From NCBI RefSeq assembly GCF_004570865.1, contig NZ_SPQS01000011.1, forward strand, positions 1-64,000: a stretch of DNA of 64,000 nt, read 5' to 3'. How positions within the stretch are numbered: the first letter of the stretch is position 1; each line of letters opens with the position of its first letter. The notes under the pieces are model-generated. The model was not told the origin of the DNA, did no database searches, and saw only the letters and a list, made by a program, of their open reading frames with translations. Source of the stretch: Bradyrhizobium frederickii. GTDB taxonomy: Bacteria; Pseudomonadota; Alphaproteobacteria; Rhizobiales; Xanthobacteraceae. This document shows positions 8,321 to 17,390 of the stretch, one piece after another. The position numbers and the translations under genes are program-made.

Positions 8321-8740
8321 ATGAAGTCACGAGATACCCTCATCCGCCTGAAGAAGTTTCAGGTCGACGAGAAGCGCCGCCGGGTCACCCAGATCGAGAC
8401 CATGATCGCCGATTTCCAGCGGATGTCGGTCGATCTCGAACGCGAGATCCAGACCGAGCAGGAGCGCGCCGGGATCAACGATCCCTCGCACTTCGCCTAT
8501 CCGACCTACGCCAAGGCCGCGATCCAGCGCCGCGAGAACCTGACCCGCTCGGCCGACGAGCTCAAGGGCCAGCTCGACGAAGCCAAGGCCGCGCTGGCCG
8601 AGGCCTTCGAGGAGCTGAAGAAGGTCGAGCTGCTCGACGAGCGCGACCAGGCCCGCGAGCGCGCCGAAGAGAACGCCCGCGAGCAGGCCGACCTCGACAG
8701 TATCGGCCTGATGCGCGCCCGCATCGGCGCCGTCGCCTGA
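8321..8740 (+). CDS. fliJ: Flagellar export chaperone FliJ
   Basis: This 139-residue protein is almost entirely charged coiled coil (heptads of Leu, Ile and Ala between Glu, Arg and Lys), the form of FliJ, the stalk subunit that contacts the FliI hexamer and the export gate. Met-Lys-Ser-Arg-Asp-Thr-Leu-Ile-Arg-Leu-Lys near the start is typical of alphaproteobacterial FliJ. I used the ATG at 8321 rather than an upstream in-frame one at 8255, since the coiled coil begins there. It follows fliI directly and ends in a strong terminator, making a two-gene unit. Confidence 0.92.
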   Translation: MKSRDTLIRLKKFQVDEKRRRVTQIETMIADFQRMSVDLEREIQTEQERAGINDPSHFAYPTYAKAAIQRRENLTRSADELKGQLDEAKAALAEAFEELKKVELLDERDQARERAEENAREQADLDSIGLMRARIGAVA

Positions 8741-8780
8741 GCGGCCAAACCAGCAAGCCAGACCACCGAAACATCCTCAG

Positions 8781-8808
8781 AACCCGGACCCGCAAGGTCC
8801 GGGTTTTC
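8781..8808 (+). terminator. Rho-independent terminator after fliJ
   Basis: AACCCGGACC (8781-8790) pairs perfectly with GGTCCGGGTT (8796-8805) around a five-base loop, and the second arm runs into a short TTTT. It lies about 40 bases after the fliJ stop. Confidence 0.85.
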
Positions 8809-8880
8809 GTATGTGCTGTCCACAGTGTGGCGCCGCGCCCCTTGGTGGTCGGCTTTGTCGCGCGCTATGGTGGTGGGTGG

Positions 8881-9066
8881 TTTACCTCGCCCCGCTTGCG
8901 GGGAGAGGTCGGATCGCCCCGGCGATGCGTAGCATCGTCAGATGCGATCCGGGTGAGGGGGATTCTCGGCGAGTCCGTCTGCAACCTCCCTTGCGGAGGC
9001 TCCCCCTCACCCCAACCCTCTCAGGGCGAGCGTAGCTCGTCCCGACCCCGCAGGCGGGGAGAGGGA
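8881..9066. repeat. Dispersed repeat, family A copy 2
   Basis: This copy carries the CCCCGC-TTGCGGGGAGAGG / CCCGCAGGCGGGGAGAGGG ends and the inner GATGCG-CATC palindrome of copies 1 and 3, but with a longer middle containing a GCGAGCGTAGCTCG palindrome. With the fliJ terminator it fills the 344-base gap between fliJ and the ECF sigma gene, and its end is under 20 bases from the sigma-factor start. Confidence 0.88.
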
Positions 9067-9084
9067 GGAAGATGAGGGGGCTGA

Positions 9085-9630
9085 ATGCTGACGCCAGCAG
9101 AGCTGGTCGGGTTGATCGAGGCGGTGGCGAAGGGCGATCAGGCCGCGTTCGAGCGCCTCTACGCCGCCACGCGCGCGAAACTCTATGGCGTCGTGCTCCG
9201 TATCTTGCGTCGACAGGATCTCGCAGAGGAGGTCATTCAGGAGACCTACGTCAAGATCTGGAACGGCGCCGGCCGGTTCGATCCGGCGCTGTCGTCGCCG
9301 ATCACGTGGATGGCTTCGATTGCGCGCAACCGCGCGATCGATATCGTCCGCAAGAAGTCGGAAACGTCCATCGAGGAAGAGCCCCAGGCGATGGAGGTTG
9401 CGGCCGACAGTCCCGACCCGCTGGCGCGCCGGGAGATGACCGAAGAGCTGAAGCGGCTGCTGGAATGCATCGGCCGGCTCGAACCGGACCGTCAGCGGCT
9501 CGTGCTTCTCGCCTATTACAACGGCTGGAGCCGCGAGCAATTGGCGGAGAAATTCGCCGCCCCCGTCAACACGGTGAAGACGTGGCTCCGGCGCAGTATG
9601 TTGGATATCCGGGAGTGCCTCGGACTTTAG
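9085..9630 (+). CDS. ECF RNA polymerase sigma factor, SigK-like
   Basis: This 181-residue protein has a sigma-70 region 2 (Asp-Leu-Ala-Glu-Glu-Val-Ile-Gln-Glu-Thr-Tyr-Val-Lys-Ile-Trp near residue 48, then Trp-Met-Ala-Ser-Ile-Ala-Arg-Asn-Arg-Ala-Ile-Asp) and a region 4 helix-turn-helix (Trp-Ser-Arg-Glu-Gln-Leu-Ala near residue 149, Val-Asn-Thr-Val-Lys-Thr-Trp-Leu-Arg-Arg). It lacks region 3, so it is an ECF sigma factor. The next gene encodes an RskA-type anti-sigma factor, so it probably belongs to the SigK-RskA group that answers envelope or redox stress; the signal is not visible. The start has GAGGAAGATGAGGGGG upstream. Confidence 0.93.
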   Translation: MLTPAELVGLIEAVAKGDQAAFERLYAATRAKLYGVVLRILRRQDLAEEVIQETYVKIWNGAGRFDPALSSPITWMASIARNRAIDIVRKKSETSIEEEPQAMEVAADSPDPLARREMTEELKRLLECIGRLEPDRQRLVLLAYYNGWSREQLAEKFAAPVNTVKTWLRRSMLDIRECLGL

Positions 9631-9671
9631 AGGATGATGAAGTGGCAGGAACCAGCGCGGCAACGACGATC

Positions 9672-9694
9672 CACCTCTCCCTTCGGGAGAGGTG
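9672..9694 (+). repeat. Perfect 10-bp hairpin at the anti-sigma ribosome-binding site
   Basis: CACCTCTCCC pairs with GGGAGAGGTG around a three-base TTC loop. It is a minimal form of the family A repeat end. The 3' arm runs into GAAGG, ten bases before the anti-sigma start, so in mRNA it would cover or flank the ribosome-binding site. Confidence 0.75.
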
Positions 9695-9704
9695 AAGGAC
9701 AGTG

Positions 9705-10766
9705 ATGGCCTATTCGGAGGACCATATCGCGCTCGCCGCGGAATATGCGCTCGGCACGCTCGATGCCGACGAGCGCGCGCAGGTCGAGACCATGATGGCG
9801 GTGGACGAGGCGTTCGCCGCGATCGTGCAGGCCTGGTCCTTCCGGCTCGGCGGTCTCAACCAGATGGTCGGCTCGCTCGAGCCGCGCCCGATCGTGTGGG
9901 AGAACATCAGGTCCGAGATCGCGCGTACGGCGGGGGCGCAGCAGCCGCCCGCGCTTGCGGAAGCTTCGCCGCCGCCACCTCCGCCTGCACCGGAGCTGCC
10001 CGCTTCGGAGCCAGCAGAGCCGGCGACGGAGGCTGCGCAGATACCGGCCGGGTCGCAGGCCGAGGCCGCGCCGCCGGACATGCCGCGTCCGGAGCCGGAC
10101 GCGCTTCCCGACGTCGCGCCGCAATTCATCCCGCAAGTCCATGCTCCGGATCTTGCCGTCGCGCGCGCGCCGCAGGCGGCGGTCGTCGACGATGGCAACG
10201 TGATTCGTCTCGAGGGCCGCGTGAAGCGCTGGCGCTCCATCGCATCCGTCGCCGGTGCGCTCGCGGCCGCGCTGCTCGTGACGCTGTCGCTCCAGATCTT
10301 CCTGCCCGATGCGCTGCCGAACGGCTTGCGTCCCGCACCGCGCATCCAGACCGTGGAAGTGAAGGTTCCGGCCGCGCCGCTCGCCGCGTCCGCGCAATAT
10401 GTCGCGCTGTTGCAGGGCCAGGCCGGCGGCCCCGCCTTCATTCTCACCGTCGACGGCGCGACGCGGAATTTCACGGTGCGCAAGGTCGGTGCGACGCCGG
10501 AGCCCGGCAAGAGCTTCGAGCTCTGGCTGATCTCCGACAAGCTGCCGCGCCCGCGCTCGCTCGGCGTGATCGGCTCCGGCGATTTCACCGCGCGTCCGCT
10601 GCTCGCCTCCTATGATCCCGAGGTCGTCAACGGCGCGACCTTTGCCGTCACCGTCGAGCAGGCCGGCGGCTCACCCGACGGCCGGCCGACCTCAGCCCCG
10701 GTGTTTTCCGGCAAGCTGATCGAGACCGTGCCGCCGTCCCAGCCGCAGGCGCCCGCGAAAAAGTAG
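9705..10766 (+). CDS. Anti-sigma-K factor RskA family protein
   Basis: This protein of about 353 residues has an N-terminal anti-sigma domain (about 1-85), a long Pro/Ala/Glu-rich linker (about 90-165), one membrane segment (about 180-200, Ala-Leu-Ala-Ala-Ala-Leu-Leu-Val-Thr-Leu-Ser) and a C-terminal periplasmic RskA domain with Glu-Leu-Trp-Leu-Ile-Ser. It should hold the upstream ECF sigma factor at the membrane until a periplasmic signal frees it. The start is ATG 9705; a GTG one codon earlier is possible. The cytoplasmic linker is unusually long and low in complexity. The pair forms an operon with a 74-base gap. Confidence 0.9.
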   Translation: MAYSEDHIALAAEYALGTLDADERAQVETMMAVDEAFAAIVQAWSFRLGGLNQMVGSLEPRPIVWENIRSEIARTAGAQQPPALAEASPPPPPPAPELPASEPAEPATEAAQIPAGSQAEAAPPDMPRPEPDALPDVAPQFIPQVHAPDLAVARAPQAAVVDDGNVIRLEGRVKRWRSIASVAGALAAALLVTLSLQIFLPDALPNGLRPAPRIQTVEVKVPAAPLAASAQYVALLQGQAGGPAFILTVDGATRNFTVRKVGATPEPGKSFELWLISDKLPRPRSLGVIGSGDFTARPLLASYDPEVVNGATFAVTVEQAGGSPDGRPTSAPVFSGKLIETVPPSQPQAPAKK

Positions 10767-10991
10767 GTGTCGTAGCCGGGACAGAGCGCCGCGCGAGTGC
10801 TGGAGGCATTGCGCTCGATGCGAGCTGGAAGACATGCCTTCCTGTCGCCATGATCCATCCTGCTGTCGTGTCACGACAAGTCTCCCTGAATCAGCCCCCG
10901 ATTTGAACCTCGCCGCAATCCGTGGCGTCAAATTCCCGGAAATTGCAGTCGGCGCCGCCGATCGCGGAGCCGGAGAGGGGCTAGAAAGCAG

Positions 10992-11951
10992 ATGGATGCA
11001 GCGAGAACGCCGGGCATCGTCGTCCACCAATACACGGGACTGCCGCAGGGTGCGGCGTTCGAGCATTGGCGCGAGCGGGCCGTCGGTCCCTGCGGACTCG
11101 ACATCGGGCCGAGCCATGGCGACAGCATCGATTGCCGGCTCCAGGTCAGCGTGGTCGACAACATCGCGCTCGCCATTCCGGAAGGCGCCTCCGCGCAATA
11201 TTCCCGCACCCAGAGCCACCTCGCCGACGGCAGCGACGACCTCGTCCTGATCGCCGCACATGCGGGCCGCGTCCGCGTCGGGCAGAACGGCCATACCGTC
11301 GAGCTTGCGCCCGCCCAGATGGTGCTCGTCGACATGAGCATCACCGGCACCGTCGGGCACACCGACGAAGACCGCTTCACCACCATTCGCATGCCGCGCC
11401 GCGCGCTGCTCGACATCAATCCGCGCGCCGAGGACAAGCTGTCGCAAGTGCTCTCCGACGGCGCCGTCGCCGAAACCATCTTCCGCTATCACGCGCTCGC
11501 CGCCAATCACGCGCCGCATCTCGACGCGGTGGGCCAGCGCCTCACCGCGCAGCACATGGTCGATCTCGTTGGCCTCCTGCTCGGCACCGATGCCGAGCAC
11601 GCGAGTCTCGCCCGCGGCCGCGGACACGCGGCGGCGCGTCTCGACCTCATGCGCGCCGACGTGATGGCCGCGCTCGGCCGCAACGATCTGTGCCTGTCCG
11701 AGGTTGCAACGCGCTCAGGCTTAAGCCCGCGTCAGGCGCAACGTCTGTTCGAGCAGGCCGGCACGACCTTCACCGAATTCGTGCTGGAGCAGCGGCTGCT
11801 GCAGGCACGCAAGCTGCTCAGCGACCCCCGCGCCAGGGCGCGCAAGATCAGCGACATCGCGCATTCGTCGGGCTTCGCCGATCTGTCCTATTTCAACCGC
11901 GCCTTCCGCAAGCGCTTCGGCGCGACGCCGTCGGAGCTGCGCGAGAGGTAA
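10992..11951 (+). CDS. AraC family transcriptional regulator
   Basis: This 319-residue protein has an N-terminal AraC-binding-domain-like region (about 20-190; AraC_binding_2 type by look) and a C-terminal double helix-turn-helix (about 215-315), with Leu-Cys-Leu-Ser-Glu-Val-Ala-Thr-Arg-Ser-Gly-Leu-Ser-Pro-Arg and the second-motif signature Ile-Ala-His-Ser-Ser-Gly-Phe-Ala-Asp-Leu-Ser-Tyr-Phe-Asn-Arg-Ala-Phe-Arg. The ligand and targets are not deducible; the next gene, an FAD oxidoreductase 118 bases downstream, is a candidate target. Confidence 0.9.
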   Translation: MDAARTPGIVVHQYTGLPQGAAFEHWRERAVGPCGLDIGPSHGDSIDCRLQVSVVDNIALAIPEGASAQYSRTQSHLADGSDDLVLIAAHAGRVRVGQNGHTVELAPAQMVLVDMSITGTVGHTDEDRFTTIRMPRRALLDINPRAEDKLSQVLSDGAVAETIFRYHALAANHAPHLDAVGQRLTAQHMVDLVGLLLGTDAEHASLARGRGHAAARLDLMRADVMAALGRNDLCLSEVATRSGLSPRQAQRLFEQAGTTFTEFVLEQRLLQARKLLSDPRARARKISDIAHSSGFADLSYFNRAFRKRFGATPSELRER

Positions 11952-12069
11952 GCTGCGGTTTTTCCGCAGCGGCGCGGCGCTAGCACGGTTGGTCGATCCG
12001 GCCGAATGAGCTATATCGGGCTCGGCGGGCAGACCGCAGGATTTTCTTTGGAAAGCACGGTCCACGGAC

Positions 12070-13293
12070 ATGGCGCGTATTGTCGTGCTCGGCGCTGGAT
12101 TTGCAGGCCTGTGGGCGGCCATCGGTGCCGCGCGCAAGCGCGACGAGATCGGCGCCGGCCGCGATATCGAGATCTGCTTGATCGATCGCAATGCTTATCA
12201 CAACATTCGTGTGCGCAATTACGAGGTCGATCTCAGCGAGGTCGCGATACCGCTATCGAAACTGCTCGATCCCGTCGGCGTCAGTCACGGGATCGGCGAG
12301 GTCGAGGCCATCGATCCAATACGGCGCGAAATTTCGTTGGTCACAAGCAGCGGCGATGAGAAGCTGGTCTATGACCGTCTCGTGCTGGCGCTCGGCAGCG
12401 AGGTGATGCGTCCCGACATTCCCGGACTCGCGGAGCACGCGTTCGATGTCGATAGCTACGCTGCAGCGCTCCGCCTCGAGGACCATCTCGCCCGGCTAGG
12501 CCGCAGCGCGCCGTCGCAGGGGTATTCGACCGCCGTGGTGGTCGGCGCCGGCTTTACCGGCATCGAGGTGGCGGCCGAGATGCCCGACAGGCTGGCCCGT
12601 GCGGGCCTTGGCGGCAGCCCCCGTGTCATCCTGGTCGATCCCAATCCAGCGGTCGGCGCCAGCATCGGCGCGGCGGCGCGTCCCGTCATCGAGACGGCGT
12701 TGGCCGCGCTTGACGTCGAGATGCGTCTCGGTGTGCGCGTCGTATCGGTCGAGGCGGCCGGCATTCGCTTGAGCTCGGGCGAGTTTATTCCGGCTCAGAC
12801 GGTGATCTGGTGTGCCGGGATGCGTGCGAGCCCCCTGGCGGCAAGTTTTCCGGATGCACGCGACCGGCTCGGACGCCTCCTGGTCGATCCCTTCATGCGG
12901 GTTGCGAATGTCGGCGGCGTGTTCGCGGCCGGCGACGTCGCTTCGAGCGTGGTCGACGGGCTGCATCCGACCGTGATGTCCTGCCAGTTCGCGCGTCCCA
13001 TGGGCCGCTTCGCCGGCCACAATGTTGTCGCCGATCTCACGGGCTTGCCGATGCTGTCGCTGCGGATTGACTGGTACGTGACCGTGCTCGATCTCGGCGG
13101 CTGGGGCGCCCTCTATACCGAAGGTTGGGATCGCGACGTGAGGTCGACCGGCGCAGCCGCGAAGGCGACCAAGGAGATCATCAATCGTAAGCGCATCTAT
13201 CCGCCGCTCACCGGCAACAAGGACGACCTGTTCGCGGCGGCAGCTCCGACCGTGCAGGCGCCGCCACCCACTTATGGAGCGTGGTCGCACTAG
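12070..13293 (+). CDS. FAD-dependent NAD(P)H oxidoreductase, type II NADH dehydrogenase-like
   Basis: This 407-residue flavoprotein has two Rossmann dinucleotide motifs, Gly-Ala-Gly-Phe-Ala-Gly-Leu near residue 8 for FAD and Gly-Ala-Gly-Phe-Thr-Gly-Ile-Glu-Val-Ala-Ala-Glu near residue 159 for NAD(P)H, and the Ala-Ala-Gly-Asp-Val-Ala motif near residue 291 that ends the FAD domain. The layout is that of the NDH-2/Pyr_redox_2 group, which passes electrons from NADH to quinone without pumping. No clear C-terminal membrane-anchoring helix is seen, so another electron acceptor is possible. Confidence 0.88.
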   Translation: MARIVVLGAGFAGLWAAIGAARKRDEIGAGRDIEICLIDRNAYHNIRVRNYEVDLSEVAIPLSKLLDPVGVSHGIGEVEAIDPIRREISLVTSSGDEKLVYDRLVLALGSEVMRPDIPGLAEHAFDVDSYAAALRLEDHLARLGRSAPSQGYSTAVVVGAGFTGIEVAAEMPDRLARAGLGGSPRVILVDPNPAVGASIGAAARPVIETALAALDVEMRLGVRVVSVEAAGIRLSSGEFIPAQTVIWCAGMRASPLAASFPDARDRLGRLLVDPFMRVANVGGVFAAGDVASSVVDGLHPTVMSCQFARPMGRFAGHNVVADLTGLPMLSLRIDWYVTVLDLGGWGALYTEGWDRDVRSTGAAAKATKEIINRKRIYPPLTGNKDDLFAAAAPTVQAPPPTYGAWSH

Positions 13294-13299
13294 GCAATC

Positions 13300-13990
13300 T
13301 GTGACGCTGCCGGCCCGCGGTGTGCAGGTTGGAGCATGGCGGGCAGCGCAAGTTGCTCCCTCATTGCGAGCTGGCACTCGCGAATCCCGGACGTCGCTTC
13401 GCTCATCCGCGCTACAACCCTACAAGGCCTTGCGTTGCCCGACGGGCAAAACACGCCAGCCGTGGGTCAACGCGCGCCGTCGAAAATATTCCACTTTACC
13501 GAAATTCGGAAATGACGTATGTGTCGCCGCAACCCGGCCCAAGGAAGAGGGGCGTATCGCGATCGTCACGAACGCGGGCCGGGCGGCGGTGGACGCCGAT
13601 GGCATCGGCGCGAAAGGGTCTTGCAGGGCGGAGAGCCGTGAGCGAAACCTCTCGCGCACACGACCGGTGCGATCGGCGTACGGCAAAATCGTGTGGTCCT
13701 GGCGCCCGGGGTCTGGCGTCAAGTCTTGCGGTGATGTGGCGGCCCGACCGGGCGCGCGCATCGATCAGCCGCAAGGCGACGGGGGCAATAGTGCAACGCT
13801 CCCCGGGGAGAGCACGACATAAGCCGTCAAACCACTGCGCAGGGAAGGCCGGATGTTTGGCTCCACCTGTATGCCGCTGTGCAGCTTTTCTTAAGCACAC
13901 GCTTTCGCACAGTGGACCGTGGGTGCCCGGCTGGCACCCGGTCTTCCCTGCGCCCTCTTTCAATTGATGAGGTGAGGCGACAAGCAAAGC
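13300..13990. repeat. Large dispersed non-coding repeat, Bradyrhizobium type (family H)
   Basis: No conserved gene is seen in this stretch. The minus-strand open frame through it (about 13496-14221) reads like one of the many near-identical spurious hypothetical proteins annotated across Bradyrhizobium and Rhodopseudomonas, with tell-tale runs such as Gly-Leu-Cys-Arg-Ala-Leu-Pro-Gly-Glu-Arg and Gly-Gly-Ala-Lys-His-Pro-Ala-Phe-Pro. I recognise the DNA (for example AAACCACTGCGCAGGGAAGG) as a multicopy element. The exact ends were not determined. Confidence 0.65.
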
Positions 13991-14066
13991 TCGGGCGAAA
14001 CAAGCCGCGAGGAGGCGATGCTGTGTCCGCATGAAGGCGAGAACGTTGCAAACCCTATGCATCACC

Positions 14067-14216
14067 GTCACCCTGAGGTGCGCGCGCAGCGGCGCGATAG
14101 CGTCGCAGCGCAAGCCTCGAAGGGCGACGGCCCCGCTGCACCAGCTCGGCTGCGCATCCTTCGAGGCTCCGCATGCGATGCATCCGCATCGCATGCCTCG
14201 CACCTCAGGATGACGG
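14067..14216. repeat. Dispersed repeat, family D copy 1
   Basis: It starts GTCACCCTGAGGTG and ends CACCTCAGGATGACGG, with inner arms CTCGAAGGGCGACGG and CATCCTTCGAGGC. Other copies are at 33399-33520, 62231-62352 and a short form at 58884-58930. It contains a GCATGCGATGCATCCGCATC-like nested palindrome. The element is non-coding. Confidence 0.88.
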
Positions 14217-14275
14217 ATCAATTATTGTCGCCGCGGAGAGATTCTGACGGTGTTGAGGCAGTATGCGCGAAGGCT

Positions 14276-14425
14276 GAGCTCTCGTGCCCCGGACGCAGCG
14301 CAGCGTCCCTTCGACGATGCGCTGCAGAGCCGGGGCCCATGCAGCAGCGACTGCGGTGGCCTCTTGGGTCCCGGCTCTGCGCAGCAGCGCAAGAACGCTG
14401 CAGCTTGTCCGGGACACCAGAACGA
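14276..14425. repeat. Dispersed repeat, family G
   Basis: Inverted arms GTGCCCCGGAC / GTCCGGGACAC bound the element. Inner arms are GCTGCAGAGCCGGG and CCCGGCTCTGCGCAGC. The design parallels families A to E: nested imperfect palindromes of about 150 bases in an intergenic gap. I saw no second full copy in this window; from memory the sequence is common in Bradyrhizobium. Confidence 0.7.
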
Positions 14426-14483
14426 CGCTCACAATGACAAGCTTGAGGCGCGTGCAACTGAATGAATCGCGACCCCAGACATG

Positions 14484-14514
14484 AGAAAGCGCCCGTGGGG
14501 GGCGGGCGCTTTCT
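14484..14514 (-). terminator. Strong hairpin terminator downstream of the 66-residue protein gene
   Basis: AGAAAGCGCCCG (14484-14495) pairs perfectly with CGGGCGCTTTCT (14503-14514), a 12-bp stem with a seven-base G-rich loop. It lies about 100 bases beyond the stop of the minus-strand gene at 14612. A run of T after the stem is weak, so it may act in both directions or as an mRNA 3' end stabiliser. Confidence 0.7.
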
Positions 14515-14611
14515 GTAGTCGACTTGGGGTTGGGGTCGTCTACATATCCACGTGGCGACTTTGGGGGGCTGGTAAAGAGCCGCGTGAATTCAAGAAACTC
14601 GTCAGATCTCC

Positions 14612-14812
14612 TTAGCGAACGAGGGGCACGTTCGAGCTGGTGATAGCGACCGGCTTGCCGGCCTTGATGACGCGGGCGGTCTGGGTCAGGCCTTCATCCG
14701 AACCCGTGCGTGCCGTGATGCCGAGGCCAGCCACCGCGATCCCTGCGACGAGGGCGACGACCACGACCTTCAAATGGGTCGCGCGGTCCGCGCTGTAGAT
14801 CGAGTGGTTCAT
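14612..14812 (-). CDS. Small single-pass membrane/exported protein, conserved hypothetical
   Basis: This 66-residue protein has a polar N-terminus (Met-Asn-His-Ser-Ile-Tyr-Ser-Ala-Asp-Arg-Ala-Thr-His), one hydrophobic helix (about 15-33) and a polar tail ending Ser-Ser-Asn-Val-Pro-Leu-Val-Arg. I recall close homologues as short hypothetical proteins in Bradyrhizobium. GGAGGC lies just upstream of the ATG on the minus strand. It stands alone between repeats and flhA, with its own terminator. Its function is unknown. A helix with the N-terminus inside, or an uncleaved signal, are both possible. Confidence 0.75.
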   Translation of the reverse strand: MNHSIYSADRATHLKVVVVALVAGIAVAGLGITARTGSDEGLTQTARVIKAGKPVAITSSNVPLVR

Positions 14813-15106
14813 GGAAGCCTCCTGCCGCCATCTACCCGAAGTAGTCGCCAGCCCGTTCAGGCAGGTTCATGCTTCCGGTGCCCAACAACCTAGTATTGGG
14901 CGGATTCGTTCCCAAGAGGCCATCACAAGAGCGTGATAGGACGTGAAAGGTCGCGATCAAAAGCGACCCTTGATCGTGCATTTTTGCAATTATTTCAAAG
15001 CTGTAATGTGCTTGCCGGGCGCCTTTTCGACAGCTGGTCCACAAGGCGCCAGGAACTCAAAAACCATTTGCCTGTGGCCGAAAAACACACGGCTTCTTAA
15101 GGCAAA

Positions 15107-17248
15107 TCAGACGCTTCCGACCGTTTTCAACCTCGCCCTGGGGTGGATTTCAGCCTGCGACAGCACGGTGGTCTGGGCCCGGAACCGCTCCACCAGGGAC
15201 CGGACGAAGGGGCGAATGGCCGCGGAGGTGACCAGCACCGGCGCCTCGCCCTCGCGCGCGGCACGCTCGAAGGCCTCGCGCACGGCGGTCATGAATTCCG
15301 ACAGCTTCGAGGGCTGCATCGCAAGGCTGCGTTCCTCGCCCTGGCCGATGATGGATTCGGCAAAGGCCTGCTCCCATTTCGCCGACAGCGCGATCAGCGG
15401 CAGATAGCCGTTGTAGGAGGTGTTCTGCGCGCAGATCTGCCGCGCCAGGCGCGCCCGGACATGCTCGACCATGGTCGCGGGATTGCGCGAGAAGGCCAGC
15501 GAGTCGGCGATGCCTTCGAGGATGGTCGAGAGGTCGCGGATCGAGATGCGCTCGGCGAGCAGCAATTGCAGCACGCGCTGGATGCCGGAGACCGTGACCT
15601 GTCCCGGCACGATGTCCTTGACCAGCTCGCTCTGCTCCTTCGGCAGCTCCTTGAGCAGCTTCTGCACCTCGCCATAGGAGAGCAGGTCCGACATGTTGGC
15701 CTTGAGCAGCTCGGTGAGGTGGGTGGAGAGCACGGTCGCGGCATCGACCACGGTGTAGCCCTTGAGCGAAGCCTCTTCCTTGAGGCTGGCGTCGACCCAG
15801 GTCGCGGGCAGGCCGAAGGTGGGCTCGGTGGTGTGGATGCCGGGCACCTGCACCTGGCTGCCGCCGGGATCCATGACCATGAACTGGTTCGGCCAGATCT
15901 TGCCGGTGCCGGCGTCGACCTCCTTGATCTTGATGATGTAGGTGTTGGCCTCGAGCTGGACGTTGTCGAGGATGCGGACCGCCGGCATCACGAAACCCAT
16001 CTCGATCGCAAGCGAGCGGCGCAGCGCCTTGATCTGCTCGGTGAGGCGGTCGGTGCCGTCGGGGCCGTTGACCAGCGGCAGCAGGGCATAGCCGAGCTCG
16101 ATCTTGAGGTCGTCGATCTTGAGCGCGGCCGAGATCGGCTCGTCCGCCGCGGCAGCGCCCGGCGCACCCGGCGTTCCCGGGGCGGGTGCGGCCTTGGCGG
16201 CCTCCTCGGCCCTGGCGGTGACCCGGTTGCGGTTGCGGGCGTTCCAGGCCAGCGCGCCGGCGCCGGCGCCGAGCGCCAGGAACGGGAGGGTCGGAATGCC
16301 CGGCAGCGCCGCCAGCACCAGCATGACCGCCGAGGACATCGCGAGCGCCTGCGGATAGCCGGAGAACTGCTTCATCAGCGCCTTGTCGGCGGCGCCGGAG
16401 ACGCCGGCCTTGGAGACCAGCAGGCCGGCCGCGGTCGAGACGATCAGCGCCGGCACCTGGGTGACGAGGCCGTCACCGACGGTCAGCAGCGTGTAGCTGC
16501 GGCCGGCGTCGGCAAACGACATGCCCTGCTGCGCCACGCCGATGATCATGCCGCCGACCACGTTGATGAAGACGATCAGCAGGCCGGCGATGGCATCGCC
16601 GCGGACGAATTTGGAGGCACCGTCCATGGCGCCGAAGAAGCCGCTTTCGTCCTCCAGCTCCTTGCGACGCTCCTTGGCGATCTTCTCGTCGATCAGGCCG
16701 GCGGACAGATCGGCGTCGATCGCCATCTGCTTGCCGGGCATGGCGTCGAGGTGGAAGCGGGCGGCGACTTCGGCGATACGGCCCGAACCCTTGGTGATGA
16801 CGACGAAATTGACGATGATCAGGATGGCGAAGACGATGATGCCGATGACGAAATTGCCGCCCATCACGAAGCTGCCGAAGGCCTCGATGACGTGACCGGC
16901 GGCAGCCGTGCCCTCGTGCCCGTGCGACAGGATCAGGCGGGTCGAAGCCATGTTGAGCGACAGACGCAGCATGGTCGAGATCAGGAGAACGGTCGGGAAG
17001 GCCGAGAATTCCAGCGGCGTCTGGATGAACAGCGAGGTCATCAGGATCAGGATCGAGAGCGTGATCGAGATCGCCAGGAACAGGTCCAGCACGATCGCCG
17101 GCAGGGGCAGGATCAGCACCACCAGGATGGTGAGGATGCCGAGCGCCAGCGCGATGTCGCCGCGCCTGAGGATGGTGACGATCTCGTTGACGGAGGGGAT
17201 GCCGGCTCTTGCGGTGCCTACGCCTTGTCCCGCGGTGACGTCGACCAT
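15107..17248 (-). CDS. flhA: Flagellar biosynthesis protein FlhA (export gate)
   Basis: This 713-residue protein forms the nonameric gate of the flagellar type III export apparatus. The N-terminal half has about eight membrane segments, including the conserved FHIPEP-region loop, with Arg-Ile-Ala-Glu-Val-Ala-Ala-Arg-Phe-His-Leu-Asp-Ala-Met-Pro-Gly-Lys-Gln-Met-Ala (Leu in place of Ile); the C-terminal half is the cytoplasmic domain. I placed the start at 17248, with GGGAGG eight bases before it, because the open frame's extra 34 residues to 17350 are unrelated to the family. It is separated from fliI/fliJ by 6 kb. A CtrA-like site lies upstream. Confidence 0.96.
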   Translation of the reverse strand: MVDVTAGQGVGTARAGIPSVNEIVTILRRGDIALALGILTILVVLILPLPAIVLDLFLAISITLSILILMTSLFIQTPLEFSAFPTVLLISTMLRLSLNMASTRLILSHGHEGTAAAGHVIEAFGSFVMGGNFVIGIIVFAILIIVNFVVITKGSGRIAEVAARFHLDAMPGKQMAIDADLSAGLIDEKIAKERRKELEDESGFFGAMDGASKFVRGDAIAGLLIVFINVVGGMIIGVAQQGMSFADAGRSYTLLTVGDGLVTQVPALIVSTAAGLLVSKAGVSGAADKALMKQFSGYPQALAMSSAVMLVLAALPGIPTLPFLALGAGAGALAWNARNRNRVTARAEEAAKAAPAPGTPGAPGAAAADEPISAALKIDDLKIELGYALLPLVNGPDGTDRLTEQIKALRRSLAIEMGFVMPAVRILDNVQLEANTYIIKIKEVDAGTGKIWPNQFMVMDPGGSQVQVPGIHTTEPTFGLPATWVDASLKEEASLKGYTVVDAATVLSTHLTELLKANMSDLLSYGEVQKLLKELPKEQSELVKDIVPGQVTVSGIQRVLQLLLAERISIRDLSTILEGIADSLAFSRNPATMVEHVRARLARQICAQNTSYNGYLPLIALSAKWEQAFAESIIGQGEERSLAMQPSKLSEFMTAVREAFERAAREGEAPVLVTSAAIRPFVRSLVERFRAQTTVLSQAEIHPRARLKTVGSV

Positions 17249-17390
17249 GGTAGCTGCCTCCCCGCGCGACTGCCGTCCGCGCGCCCCAAACGTCTGCACG
17301 GCGGCCGAGGGGCCGCCGTTTCGAAAGTGAGGCACCGCACTGGCGTCCACGGGGTTCCTCCCGTTTTACGCGGCCGACGACACTCGACTT

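Noticed and set aside
13496..14221. Minus-strand frame of 241 codons and overlapping plus frames in the repeat gap
   Set aside because: It coincides with a dispersed repeat and reads like the spurious hypothetical proteins often annotated on that repeat.
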